A DNA stretch of 64,000 bases. Source: Annona cherimola (lineage: Eukaryota; Streptophyta; Magnoliopsida; Magnoliales; Annonaceae). Made by a program: the position numbers and the translations under genes. The notes under the pieces were generated by a model that had not been told where the DNA came from, did not search any database, and saw only the letters and a list, made by a program, of their open reading frames with translations. Shown here piece after piece: positions 24,024-36,179 of the stretch. How positions within the stretch are numbered: position 1 is the first letter of the stretch; each line of letters starts with the position of its first letter. The stretch spans positions 40,906,012 through 40,970,011 of the forward strand of contig CM059971.1 in NCBI GenBank assembly GCA_030490835.1, read 5' to 3'.

Positions 24024-26231
24024 TGTGAAACTTCGATTTTAGACACGTGTGTTAAACACTAGGGATGTAAAGCCTAGGTAACATATTAATAAAATATATA
24101 TTCATGAGCATGGAAATATGTGGAATTGGAGGATTAAATTGTTAATTATGGAATGTTAATACGGATGAATAGTTATCACGTGAATAGTAACCCAAGTGAA
24201 TGGTTACTCAAGGTATATGGCATTTGATTGAGGATATGAGGAATAATATTGGTATATTATGAAATGGAGAACTAAGTTATGAAGAAAAATGATAAGAGAT
24301 ATTGAGGTTAATACCCATATGAAAAAGGAAGGAAGACCTAATAACTTTTTAGGTCTAAGGTAGATCATGACATATGCATGTGTAGAAACCCGGGTCATGA
24401 TAAAGTATGTATGAAATATCCCTTTAAATTATATAGGAAAAGGAACAGGAAGGTAAAGGATACGGACTGATGCAAAGCAAAGGTAAGCGAGCAATCCTTT
24501 TGAAAATGATAATTTTTTAAAAAAATGTGATTTTATTGCTTCATTGTAAGCAAGCAAAACTTTGAAAATGTGATTTTATTCTCAAGTATTTATGAAATAT
24601 GTTTAAGGGTGGCCATTTCTATAATGTTTTGAAATGATGAATGTTTATGAGTTTTTTTCAAAAGCGATGCCGGCATATTGATATGATGTGATGTTCATGG
24701 ACATGTGCACATGTATGATGCATAATGAAGAGGCTTTGGTGGAGGAAGTAGGATCAGGGATCTCTCTTCAGCATTGCCAAGTCGCAAGGGCTGTGTGCCG
24801 GCAACGTCCTCCCAAGAGGTGGGGGCACAGGGAAGAGGCTTTAGTGGAGGTAGAAAGCGGATTAGAGGGTCCCCCTTCACTATTGCCGAGTCGTATGGGC
24901 TGTGTGCCTACGGCGTCCTCCCCAGAGGTGGAGGCAAAGGAATGTTATGTTTAAATGAATGCATTGCATTTTCATATATAGATTGAAAAGGAAAGCATGG
25001 ATTTGAAATGTTATTTTTAAGGGATGGTGCAAATAATTCTCAACATGAGAATGACAAGTCACCTAGTGTAAGAGGTATATAATGCCGGGGAAATCAAAAG
25101 TCATGCATGTAGGAACCATGTAAGCGTCAAGAGGACGAGAGGGTCCCCTTGATGAGGCCAAGTCGGAGATAGCCGGCGTATTGGACCATGCTATGTTAGA
25201 TGTTCCCTTAGCTAGCGTATCCGCACACGAAGGTTTATGTCAGGAATGGAAAGAAAGTATTTGCACATCCAATGTTTAAGAAAAGGAAAGCATGAATTTG
25301 AAAAGATATTTTTAAGAGATTGTGCAAATAATTCTCTACATGAGAATGACAAGTCACCGGTGTAAGAGGTATATAATGCCGGGTAAATCAAAAGTCATGC
25401 ATGTACGAACCATGTAGGCGTCAAGAGGAAGAGAGGTTCCCATTGATGAGACCAAGTCGGAGAGAGCCGGCGTATTGGACCATGCTATGTGAGATGTTCC
25501 CTGGGCTAGCGTACCCGCACACGAAGGTTTATGTTATAAATGGAAAGGAAGCATTTGCACATCCAACGTTTATGAAATGATTTTTATGAAAAGGTTTCTA
25601 TTCCATTGATAGTTGATCACTTGCTAAGTGTCTCCTATCAAATGGAGAGAAATGCATTTACAAATGGTTTACATGAATGGTTTTCATGAATGATTTATGA
25701 AATATTTCCAAAAATGGTTTACGAAAAGGTTTCTATTTCGTTGGTAGTTGATCACTTGGTAAGTGTCTTCTACCGAATGGAGAGGAATGTATTTAAAATG
25801 AAAAATGCTTGCCTATTGAGTTTCGACTCATATTTTGTTTTCCTAACCTTAGACAGGTGTAGGAAAAGACAAGAGACGAAGGACATGTGTTGCTAAAGGA
25901 AAGAGGAATCTACAAAGGTTAGTAGATTTTTGTATCAATAGATTCCCTAATGGGAAATGATGAGAAAGGACATAGGTTGTATGAAATTATTAAGTTATGA
26001 ATAATATGCGAAGTTGATGATTTATGATGATATGGATAAGTCCATTACGAAAGATGATGAGTATATATTTATGTGATGGAAGAAAAGAAAAAAAATGAAA
26101 AGAAAAAAAATTTGGACGAGTTCCAATTAAGAACCCACCTTGTGATCAGGGCAACAATCCTGAGTCATGTTTTCCAATCAACAAGATCTTGGAGTAAGGG
26201 CTATGCGGACGCCTCGGTTCGGGGCGCCGCA
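24024..26231 (+). repeat. Array LTR b
   Basis: TGTGAAACTTCGATT to GGGGCGCCGCA, 2208 bp. Its first 300 bp share variants with LTR c (GTTAAACAC, AAAGCC), while its last kilobase matches LTR a. This is the pattern expected of unequal exchange within LTRs. Confidence 0.9.
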
Positions 26232-26918
26232 GTAATTGGTATCAGAGCAAGGATTGGTAAATAGGCGGGAGAAGGAGAAAATAAAGGATGATGAAAGGAT
26301 AGGTCCGATACCAAAGAAGATGGTATCAGAGCAAGGATTAGTAAATAGGCGTGGAAAGTGAAAAATTATGGATGATAGGTAAGGTGTGATACCACAGAAG
26401 ATGGTATCATATGTCATGATATAGAATCGGTATGTCATAGATTAAGGAAGAAAATGAATTGTTTGGAATTATTTTTCTATCTTTGATGCATTTGACGATA
26501 GGCGCGAGAAGATTATCTCTCCACAATAATGATGGGTTTATAGAAATAAGACTAGATTGTAGTCTTCACAGGTATAACATAATTGTAGAAACTATGTGAT
26601 GAAAATTAATTAAAAAAAGTCGGAAGAGGCTAATCGAATTTTGAAAGATTAATAAATAGAGGATATTTTGATGCAAAGACGATTCTTTGCTATAAAATCA
26701 AATTTATTTACACATGCATGTCATGTGTATATGGAATGAAAAGTGATTAATACTCACCTCTTTATGAGATATGATGCTATGACTTATTTGATTATTAATG
26801 ATAAATGATTGATGATATGATAAGAGGAGAAATGTCAAAGTTGCACCACAGAAGTGTGATGGATTATTTCAAGTAAGACAGGTTTCAGAACGAAACCTAT
26901 TGTAAGGGGGGGGAGGAT
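26232..26918 (+). other. Array internal domain b with iterated PBS
   Basis: 687 bp, with only about one visible difference from internal domain a (GTGATG for GTGCTG). The PBS is at 26237-26248, with further copies about 84 and 165 bp downstream. The PPT abuts LTR c at 26919. No coding. Confidence 0.9.
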
Positions 26919-29064
26919 TGTGAAACTTCGATTTTAGACACGTGTGTTAAACACTAGGGATGTAAAGCCTAGGTAACATATTAATAAAATATATATTCAT
27001 GAGCATGGAAATATGTGGAATTGGAGGATTAAATTGTTAATTATGGAATGTTAATACGGATGAATAGTTATCACGTGAATAGTAACCCAAGTGAATGGTT
27101 ACTCAAGGTATATGGCATTTGATTGAGGATATGAGGAATAATATTGGTATATTATGAAATGGAGAACTAAGTTATGAAGAAAAATGATAAGAGATATTGA
27201 GGTTAATACCCATATGAAAAAGGAAGGAAGACCTAATAACTTTTTAGGTCTAAGGTAGATCATGACATATGCATGTATAGAAACCCGGGTCATGATAAAG
27301 TATGTATGAAATATCCCTTTCAATTATATAGGAAAAGGAACAGGAAGGTAAAGGATACGGACTGATGCAAAGCAAAGGTAAGCAAGCAATCCTTTTGAAA
27401 ATGATGATTTTTTTTGACAATGTGATTTTATCGCTTCATTGTAAGCAAGCAAAACTTTCAAAATGTGATTTTATTCTCAAGTATTTATGAAATGTGTTTA
27501 AGGGTGGCCATTCCTATAATGTTTTGAAATGATGAATGTTTATGAGTTTTTTTGAAAAGCGATGCCGGCATATTGATATGATGTGATGTTCATGGACAGT
27601 GCATATGTATGATGCATAATGAAGAGACTTTGGTGGAGGTATGTGCCGGCGGCGTCCTCCCAAGCGGTGGGGGCACAGGGAAGAGGCTTTAGTGGAGGTA
27701 GAAAACGGATTAGACGGTCCCCCTTCACTATTGCCGAGTCGTATGGGCTGTGTGCCGACGCGTCCGCCCCAGAGGTGGAGGCAAAGGAATGTTATGTGTA
27801 AATGAATGCATTGCATTTTCATACATAGATTGAAAAAGAAAGCGTGGATTTGAAATGATGTTTTTAAGGGATAATGCAAAAATTCTCTACATGAGTATGA
27901 CAAGTCACCTGGTGTAAGAGGTATATAATGTCGGGGAAATCAAAAGTCATGCATGTAGGAACCATGTAGGCGTCAAGAAGACGAGAGGGTCCCCTTGATG
28001 AGGCCAAGTCGGAGACAGCCGGCGTATTGGACCATGCTATGTTAGATGTTCCCTTAGCTAGCGTACCCGCACACGAAGGTTTATGTCAGGAATGGAAAGA
28101 AAGTATTTGCACATCCAATGTTTAAGAAAAGGAAAGCATGAATTTGAAAAGATATTTTTAAGAGATGGTGCAAATAATTCTCTACATGAGAATGACAAGT
28201 CACTGGTGTAAGAGGTATATAATGCCGGGTAAATCAAAAGTCATGCATGTAGGAACCATGTAGGCATCAAGAGGAAGAGTGGTTCCCCTTGATGAGGACA
28301 AGTCGGAGAGAGCCGGCGTATTGGACCATGCTATGTGAGATGTTCCCTAGGCTAGCGTACCCACACACGAAGGTTTATGTCAGAAATGGAAAGGAAGCAT
28401 TTGCACATCCAATGTTTATGAAATATTTTTTATGAAAAGGTTTCTATTCTATTGATAGTTGATCACTTGCTAAGTGCCTCCTATCAAATGGAGAGAAATG
28501 CATTTACAAATTGTTTACAAGAATGATTTATGAAAGGTTTCCAAAAATGGTTTACGAAAAGGTTTCTATTCCGTTGGTAGTTGATCACTTGGTAAGTGTC
28601 TTCTATCGAATGGAGATGAATGCATTTAAAATGAAAAATGCTTGCTTATTGAGTTTCGACTCATATTTTGTTTTCCCAACCTCAGACAGGTGTAGGGAAC
28701 GATAAGAGACGAGGGGCATGTGTTTTTAAGGGAAAGAGGAATCTACAAAGGTTAGTAGATTTTTGTATCGATAGATTCCCTAATGGGAAATGATGAGAAA
28801 GGACATAGGTTGTATGAAATTATGAAGTTATGAACAATATGAGAAGTTGATGATTTATGATGATATGGATAAGTCCATTACGAAAGATGATGAGTATATA
28901 TTTATGTGATGGAAGAAAAGAAAAAAAATGAAAAGAAAAAAAAATTTGGACGAGTTCCAATTAAGAACCCACCTTGTGATCAGGGCAACAATCCTGAGTC
29001 ATGTTTACCAATCAACAAGATCTTGGAGTAGGGCTATGTGGGCGCCTCGGTTTGGGGCGCCGCA
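26919..29064 (+). repeat. Array LTR c
   Basis: 2146 bp. Its start matches LTR b, its middle (from about 27700) shares variants with LTR a (AAAACGGATTAGACGG, GACGCGTCC), and its end is distinct. The GC-rich module is shortened near 27640-27660. The copy is a mosaic. Confidence 0.88.
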
Positions 29065-29749
29065 GTAATTGGTATCAAACCAAGGATTGGTAAATAAGCA
29101 GGAGAAGAAGAAAATAAAGGATGATGAAAGGATAGGTATGATACCAAAGAAGATGGTATCAGAGCAAGGATTAGTAAATAGGCGTGGAAAGAGAAAGATT
29201 ATGGATGATAGGAAAGGTGTGATACCACAGAAGATGGTATCATATGTCATGATATAGAATTGGTATATCATAGATTAAGGAAGAAAATGAATTGTTTGGA
29301 ATTATTTCTCTATCTTGATGCATTTGAAGATCGGTGCGAGAAGATTATCTCTCCACAATAATGATGGGTTTATAGAAATAAGACTAGATTGTAGTCTTCA
29401 CAGGTATAACATAATTGTAGACACTATGCGGTGAAAATGAATTAACAAAAGTCGGAAGAGGCTAATCGAATTTTGAAAGATTAATGAATAGAGGATATTT
29501 TGATGCAAAGACGATTCCTTGCTATAAAATCAAATTTATTTACTCATGCATGTCATGTGTATATGGAATGAAAAGTGATTAATACTCACCTCTTTATGAG
29601 ATATGATGCTATGACTTATTTGATTATTAATGATCAATGATTGATGATATGATAAGAGGAGAAATATCAAAGTTGCACAACAGAAGTGTGATGGATTATT
29701 TCAAGTAAGACAGATTTCGGAACGAAACCTATTGTAAGGGGGGGAGGAT
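29065..29749 (+). other. Array internal domain c, PBS mutated
   Basis: 685 bp, more diverged than a and b. The first PBS reads TGGTATCAAACC (29070-29081), two mismatches to the tRNA. The second copy, near 29154-29165, still reads TGGTATCAGAGC. The PPT runs to 29749. No coding. Confidence 0.88.
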
Positions 29750-31914
29750 TGTGAAACTTCGATCTTAGACACGTGTGTGAAACCCTAGGGATGTAAACCC
29801 TGGGTAACATATTAATAAAATATATATTCATGAGCATGGAAATATGTGGAATTGGAGGATTAAATTGTTAATTATGGAATGTTAATACGGATGAATAGTT
29901 ATCACGTGAATAGTAACCCAAGTGAATGGTTACTCAAGGTATATGGCATTTGATTGAGGATATGAGGAATAATATTGGTATATTATGAAATGGAGAACTA
30001 AGTTATGAAGAAAAATGATAAGAGATATTGAGGTTAACCCATATGAAAACGGAAGGAAGACCTAATAACTTTTTAGGTCTAAGGTAGATCATGACATATG
30101 CATGGGTAGAAACCCTGGTCATGATAAAGTATGTATGAAATATCCCTTTCAATTATATAGGAAAAGGAACAGGAAGGTAAAGGATACGGACTGATACAAA
30201 GCAAAGGTAAGCAGGGAATCCTTTTGAAAATTATGATTTTTTAAAAAAATGTGATTTTATTGCTTCATTGTAAGCAAGCAAAACTTTGAAAATGTGATTT
30301 TATTCTCAAGTATTTATGAAATGTGTTTAAGGGTGGTCATTCCTATAATGTTTTAAATGATGAATATTTATGAGTTTTTAAGAAAAGTCATGCCGGCATA
30401 TTGATATGATGTGATGTTCATGGACAGTGCACATGTATGATGCATAATGAAGAGACTTTGGTGGAGGAAGTAGGATCAGGGATCCCTCTTCAGCATTGCC
30501 AAGTCGCAAGGGCTGTGTCCTCCCAAGAGGTGGGGGCATAAGGAAGAGGCTTTAGTGGAGGTAGAAAGCGGATTAGAGGGTCCCCCTTCACTATTGCCGA
30601 GTTGTATGGGTTGTGTGCCGATGGCGTGCCCCCCAGAGGTGGAGGCAAAGTAATGTTATGTGTAAATTAATGCATTGCATTTTCATTCATAGATTGAAAA
30701 GGAAAGCATGGATTTGAAATGATATTTTTAAGGGATGGTGCAAATAATTGTCTACATGAGAATGACAAGTCACCTGTTGTAAGAGGTATATAATGCCGGG
30801 GAAATCAAAAGTCATGTATTTAGGAACCATGTAGGCGTCAAGAGGATGAGAGGGTCCCCTTGATGAGGTCAAGTCGAAGACAGCCGACGTGTTGGACCAT
30901 GCTATGTGAGATGTTCGCTGAGCTAGTGTACCGCACATGAAGGTTTATGTTAGGAATGGAAATAAAGTATTTACACATCCAATTTTTATGAAAAGGAAAG
31001 CATGGATTTGAAAAGATGTTTTTAAGAGATGGTGCAAATAATTCTCTACATGAGAATGACAAGTCACCAGTGTAAGAGGTATATAATGCCGGGAAAATCA
31101 AAAGTCATGCATATAGGAACCACGTAGGCGTGAAGAGGAAGAGAGGTTCCCCTTGATGATGCCAAGTCGGAGACAGCCGGCGTATTGGACCATGCTATGT
31201 GAGATGTTTCCTGGGCTAGCTTACCCGCACACGAAGGTTTATTTCAGAAATGGAAAGGAAGCATTTTCACATCCAACATTTATGAAATGATTTTTATGAA
31301 AAAGTTTATATTCCATTGATAGTTGATCACTTGCTAAGTGTCTCCTATCAAATAGAGAGAAATGGATTTACAAATGGTTTACATGAATGATTTATGAAAG
31401 GTTTCCAAAAATGGTTTACGAAAAGGTTTCTATTATGTTGGTAGTTGATCACTTGGTAAGTGCCTTCTATCGAATGGAGAGGAATGCATTTAAAATGAAA
31501 AATGCTTGCTTATTGAGTTTCGACTCATATTTTGTTTTGCCAACCTCAGACGGTGTAGGAAAAGACAAGAGACGAAGGGCATGTGTTGCTAAAGGAAAGA
31601 GGAATCCACAAAGGTTAGTAGATTTTTATATCAATAGATTCCCTAATGGGAAATGATGAAAAAGGACATAGGTTGTATGAAATTCTGAAGTTATGAATAA
31701 TATGAGAAGTTGATGATTTATGATGATATGGATAAGTCCATTATGAATGATGATGAGTATATGTTTATGTGATGAAAGAAATGAAATAAAAAATTTGGAC
31801 GAGTTCCAATTGAGAACCCACCGTGTGATCAGGGCAACAATCCTGAGTCATGTTTAACAATCAACAAGATCTTAGAGTAAGGACTATGTGGACGCCTCGG
31901 TTCGGGGCGCCATA
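29750..31914 (+). repeat. Array LTR d (last)
   Basis: 2165 bp, beginning TGTGAAACTTCGATC. It is the most diverged of the four and ends GCGCCATA next to CTCGT, the right outer duplication. Confidence 0.85.
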
Positions 31915-31919
31915 CTCGT

Positions 31920-32416
31920 CCTCCCCCTTTGGGATGCCTCCTCAAGTGTGTTGAGAATGGGAGCTTGGCCTCCTATTTATAGACGGAAAGTGGGCTGTGT
32001 AGGCTTTGGGTCATGGATGAGTGCCCGTTGCGGTTGGGCTTGGATCTTGTTGGAGCCTTTTGCTCCAAGTGGGCCGTTGTTGAGGCTTGATGGGTTGTTG
32101 CTGTGGAGCCCGTTTTTGTGGGCAGAGGCTGGATTTGGTGGGTTGTTGCTATAGAGCCTAGTTGCTGGATCTAGTGGGCTGTTGATGTAGAGCTCATTCG
32201 GGTGGATTGTTAGAGCTTTGCTCCTATGGGCCCAAGCTGGATAGGCCCGTCTGGTGGTAGGCTTGGCTTAGTTAGCTTTGTTTAGACTTGTTCCAAATGG
32301 GTTGTTGGTTCTAGGGCCCATTGGCAATTTCTTTGGGTTGGTTCTCTTTGTAGAGGTTGAGTTTTGGACCTTGCTCCATATTTTATTTATTTGGGTTCAA
32401 GGGAAGGGTGTCTACA
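31920..32416 (-). repeat. Tat-like Gypsy 5' LTR start (U3)
   Basis: On the minus strand it begins TGTAGACACCC at 32416, a common start for plant Gypsy LTRs. A TATA box lies at 31974-31981, and the sequence continues across the tandem array into 21110-20911. The plus strand is rich in GGGCC/TGGGCT words, and ORFs at 31888-32466 come from these; they match nothing I know and cross the array boundary. Confidence 0.7.
31974..31981 (-). promoter_or_regulatory. TATA box of the Tat-like Gypsy LTR
   Basis: The minus strand reads TATAAATA within CTATAAATAGG, about 440 bp from the LTR start and followed by the pyrimidine-rich leader at 21110-20911. The tandem array inserted between box and leader. Confidence 0.6.
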
Positions 32417-32750
32417 GGGCCCTACATGATCATAAAATTATAATATATTTCACCCATCATATTTAGAATTATGTATTCTATTACTATACCAATTATCATC
32501 CCAATTGGATATGTGTATGGACCTCATCTAAAAATGGTACAAATCAACATAATAAAATAGTTTGATATAAATAACAATTTTAAAGTTGTTTTTCAATCTG
32601 TAAACTATTCGCTATAAAATTTATATATAGATAAATGATTGTATAATGTATCAATATATTTAAGTATATGTAGAGCTCAGTTTGGGTCAAATCCATCGTT
32701 AATTATTGTGTAGCTTTACTACACAGGAAATGTTCTCTATATATATATAT
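32417..32750. mobile_element. MITE-like element, copy M1 (partial)
   Basis: It starts GGGCCCTACATGATCAT, like the inside of M2, and ends with a segment matching the reverse complement of 36014-36099. It shares the AAAATGG.ACAAATC.A..TAATAAAATAG core with M2-M4. There is no coding. Exact ends are uncertain. Confidence 0.45.
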
Positions 32751-32751
32751 A

Positions 32752-34820
32752 GGAAAATGTTACAGTGCATGTGATTAACCATGCAGTCCATGCAATGTGG
32801 GCCCTACATAATCATGAATGGGAAATCCACCCCACCCATTATATTTAGAATTGTTTGTTGGTCCCAAGTTAATGGCAAAAACCCAAGAGGGGAGGGGTGA
32901 ATTGAGTTCTTATAAAATTCTTTGGTAAATTAAAAACTTAACCCCTTGAAATTTTAACCCCCTTGATTGATGAAATGAAATGGAAAGCAATATAATGTAG
33001 AGAGCAGAAATATAAATCAAGCACACAAGATTTTTATAGTGGTTCGGGCAACCTCCCTACTCCACTCTTCCAAGCTCACACTCCTTGTGACTTGGGTTCC
33101 ACTATTGTATTTCTCAAATACAATTAGAGCCACTGCCCTCTTCTAGATTCCAGCTCTAGGGGGCTTCAACAAATCTCAGCACAAGTAGGTGATGAGTTCC
33201 ACTCCAATCACACACTACTTTGCTTACACTTGATCTTAGTTCCTCAAACTAAATCAAGTTTAATACAATCAAATGAAATAACAAAGGAATCTACATGTTA
33301 CAGTTGTGTAGAAGCAGTTTGGCGCAGAGAAGAACTCGTAGAATTGGCTTTTAAGATTCAGAAGTTGAGCTCTAGCAGTTTGAAGCAAAGTTCTTCTTCT
33401 TTGGATTGGCTTGATCTTTGTAATGCTCTTGAAGATGGGAGTTATGCACACTTAATGATTTTCAGCTGCTTCCCTCGTCCACAATGAATGCCTTTTATAA
33501 TTGTGGAGGGAGTCCGAACGTTTGAAGGTAGGTGGCGCACATTTAATGCGCCAACGTTCGAATATTTTCCGACCGTTGCGACCCAAGTCGCAGGCGGAGT
33601 CGACTTTGGGTGCGACTTCGCCCAAGTCGCAGATGGAGTCGACTTCAGGTGCGACTTCGCCTTCCGTAGAAACTTCAAGTTCCAGATTGGGTCGACTTGG
33701 GCATCGACTTCACCCAAGTCGCAGGTGGAGTCGACTTCGGTGTGCGACTTCACTTCGTCAGGTGGCTTGATGAACTTGAAAAACTCCGGGATGCTTTGTT
33801 TTACTTAGGCTTCTCTATTCCTTTAGTTCTTTTACATTTTTCATATCTTCTTGAATCATTGTGTCTTCTCTTTAGCTTGCTTTCATTTGCTCCCATGTTT
33901 TGCAAGCTTTGAATCCATGAGACTTGAATCATGTAATCTTGAACAATTCTTCTTGGTTGAGTTTATGCATCCTGCTTGGACTTGGATTAATCTTCATATG
34001 TTTCAGTTTGAGCATCTAGGTTGCCTTGATCTTCATCTTCATACAGGTTTGTCTTGAAAATTCGTTAATCTAGCTTATCTTCTGAAAAATCCCCTCTACC
34101 CGATCGAAGTCGATAACGGAGTCGACTTCGTCTGCGACTTCACCTTAAGTCGCAAGTGGAGTCCACTTGGGGTGCGACTTCGGCACTTCGGGGTCTGGAC
34201 TTCAACTTTGGAAGGTTTTGTCATTTTGAAGTCGATACTGGAGTCGACTTGGTCTGCGACTTCGACCCAAGTCGCATGCGAAGTCGACTTCGTTTGCGAC
34301 TTCGGCAGTTCAGCTCTCCATTTTCAACTCTGGAAGGATTTGGCGCATTGAAGTTGATGTTGGAGTCGACTTGGGGATCGACTTGGCCTTAAGTCGATGC
34401 CTGAGTCGACTTGGAAATCGACTTATCCTTCCATGATCTATTTTCTTCAAATGTATGTCCCTTAAACACTTCCACAAACATGTTAGTAGCCAAGAATTAC
34501 TCAAATTGATTTGTTAATCATCAAAACATAGATTTAGCTTATTTTCCACATATTTCGAACATTGTTGACATTATTAGCATACCAATTTTCATCTAAATCC
34601 AACATGTATGTGGTTCCCATCTTAAAATGGTGCAAAATCGATGTAATAAAATAGTTTAATATAAATATCAAGTTTAAAGTGATATTTTTAACATCTAAAC
34701 CATCTAAAATATAATTTTTATATGGATAAATGATTATATAAAATTTCATTGTAATCTAATATGTGTGGGGTCCATTCTACAGCGGACTGCACTGTATTAC
34801 GACGTAGTCTATTTGCGCAC
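32752..34820. mobile_element. MITE-like element M2, split by a Copia solo LTR
   Basis: The left end has TTACAGTGCATG..ATGCAGTCC; the right end has GGACTGCACTGTATTAC, in opposite orientation, so terminal inverted repeats are likely. Internal sequence matches M1 and M3. The Copia LTR at 32856-34561 interrupts it; without that it would be about 360 bp. Confidence 0.5.
32856..34561 (-). mobile_element. Copia solo LTR, 1.71 kb, with TTGTT target duplication
   Basis: On the plus strand it reads TGTTGGTCCCAAG to TTCGAACA, flanked by TTGTT at 32851-32855 and 34562-34566. The U3 end is on the right, so orientation is minus. GTCGAC dyads lie at 33590-33770 and 34105-34430. Several ORFs (33442-33808, 34156-34392) are translations of the dyad repeat and not genes. 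It is the same subfamily as the LTR at 62756. Confidence 0.94.
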
Positions 34821-34828
34821 ATATATAT

Positions 34829-35320
34829 GGGCTCCGCTTCTATATAACCGGGTTACATATAAGTAGGCCTATGTAACCCCTTCAAAATCTAGGGGATCAA
34901 GTTTCATCCCAATCAAGTATGTTTATGAGCCACATTTGTTAGAAAATGTATATATTCATGCGTAAATATAAAAAATGCTAAAATATCAATTTTAAAGTAA
35001 TATTTTTGACATCTAAACCGTCCAAAACAAAATTTCTATGTGAATAAATGATTCTATAAAATATTATTATATTCTAATACATGTGTAAATAGATTTAAGC
35101 ATTTTTCATAATTTACAAATGAATATACACATATATATATTTTTGAACAAATGTGACCCATAAATATAATTGATCAAGATGAAGCTTGGTCTCTTAGATA
35201 AAAAAATGATATTAAATACAATAAATGGATTGGATTTTTCATTAATGATCAAAATAATAGATTTTGAAGGGGTTACATGGGTCCACTTCTATGTAACTGG
35301 GTTACATAGAAGCGGAACCG
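34829..35320. mobile_element. MITE-like element M3 with about 60-bp inverted repeats
   Basis: The left end begins GGGCTCCGCTTCTATATAACC and the right end is its inverse, GGTTACATAGAAGCGGAACC. The match runs inward through GTAACCCCTTCAAAATCT on the left and AGATTTTGAAGGGGTTAC on the right, about 60 bp. It is about 490 bp with no ORF. Both flanks are TATATAT-rich, which hides any target duplication. Superfamily not assigned. Confidence 0.7.
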
Positions 35321-35331
35321 TATATATGTAT

Positions 35332-35861
35332 CGGTCTCGCTTTTATGAAACCCCCTTTCTATTTAACTCCCTCCATTTTTAAAATCTTGATGATTGATGA
35401 AAAATTTACTCCATCCATTATATTTAACATCATTTCTAGTACCCTGAAAATTCTTTTATTTTTTTAATTTCATTGTATATGGGTTCCATCTATAAATGTA
35501 TAAAATCAACATAATAAAATAGTTAGATATTAAAATATCAACTTTAAAGTTATTTTTTAACATCTAAACCATCTAAAATATCAATAATATGTAGATAAAT
35601 GATCTTATAAAGATTGTTACATTCTAATATATGTGTAAATAGATCTAAGGATTTTTTATAATTTCACATCAATATACGTATTTTTGAGCAAATGTGGGCC
35701 ATGCACATACTTGATTTAGATAAAAATTGGTCTCCTAACTAAAGAAATAGCATTAAATATAATGAATGGATTAGATTTTTCATCAATGATCAATATCTTA
35801 AAATTTGAGGGGGTTACATGGGACCGTTTCTATGTAACCTGATTATATAGAAGCGGAGCCC
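35332..35861. mobile_element. MITE-like element M4, tandem neighbour of M3
   Basis: Left end CGGTCTCGCTTTTATG; right end ATATAGAAGCGGAGCCC, the inverse of the M3 left terminus. About 530 bp, the same internal core as M3, separated from it only by TATATATGTAT. No coding; the 70-codon frame at 35170-35382 crosses the M3/M4 junction. Confidence 0.65.
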
Positions 35862-35874
35862 TATATATATGTAA

Positions 35875-36099
35875 AGATATTCTTGTGCGGTAAAGTTGCA
35901 TTATAATTAATGATGCATTTGGCCAAAAATGGGCCCCATATGTACTTAAATGTATTGATACTTTATACAATCATTTATCCATATATAAATTTATAGAGGG
36001 TATATATAGAAAGAGATATTCTTGTGCAGTGAAGCTGCATCGTAATTAATAGTGCATTTGGCTAAAAATGGGCACCACACGTACTTAAATGTATTGATA
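35875..36099. repeat. Two 86-bp copies of a MITE end
   Basis: 35875-35960 and 36014-36099 are near-identical (AGATATTCTTGTGC to GTATTGATA), 53 bp apart. The same segment occurs inverted at about 32655-32745 in M1. They look like truncated MITE ends. Confidence 0.65.
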
Positions 36100-36179
36100 G
36101 AGCTCCATTTATACGTCTCTTTAATCGGTTTACCATAGTTTAAATTTGACCTAACTCAAGGTCATCGTTTATCATATTA

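Larger units (their letters stand above)
21116..31914 (+). mobile_element. Tandem F1 array: LTR-int-LTR-int-LTR-int-LTR
   Basis: Four LTRs (2146-2221 bp) alternate with three internal domains (685-687 bp), each with PBS at its left end and PPT at its right. The whole 10.8-kb block has one outer pair of likely target duplications: CTTGT at 21111-21115 and CTCGT at 31915-31919, differing by one C/T. That fits one insertion later expanded by unequal exchange between LTRs, or insertion of a multimer. The last LTR ends GCGCCATA, not GCGCCGCA, two transitions. No coding sequence is present in any unit. Confidence 0.92.

Noticed and set aside
31888..32466. ORFs of 88 and 62 codons rich in W, G and L
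   Set aside because: They begin inside the last array LTR and run into the U3 of the Tat-like LTR; the apparent protein comes from GGGCC/TTGGGCT words.
33442..34504. Several overlapping ORFs with ESTSGATSPKSQ or SRLHLRLG strings
   Set aside because: The GTCGAC dyad repeat is open in several frames and on both strands; the same strings appear in every Copia LTR.
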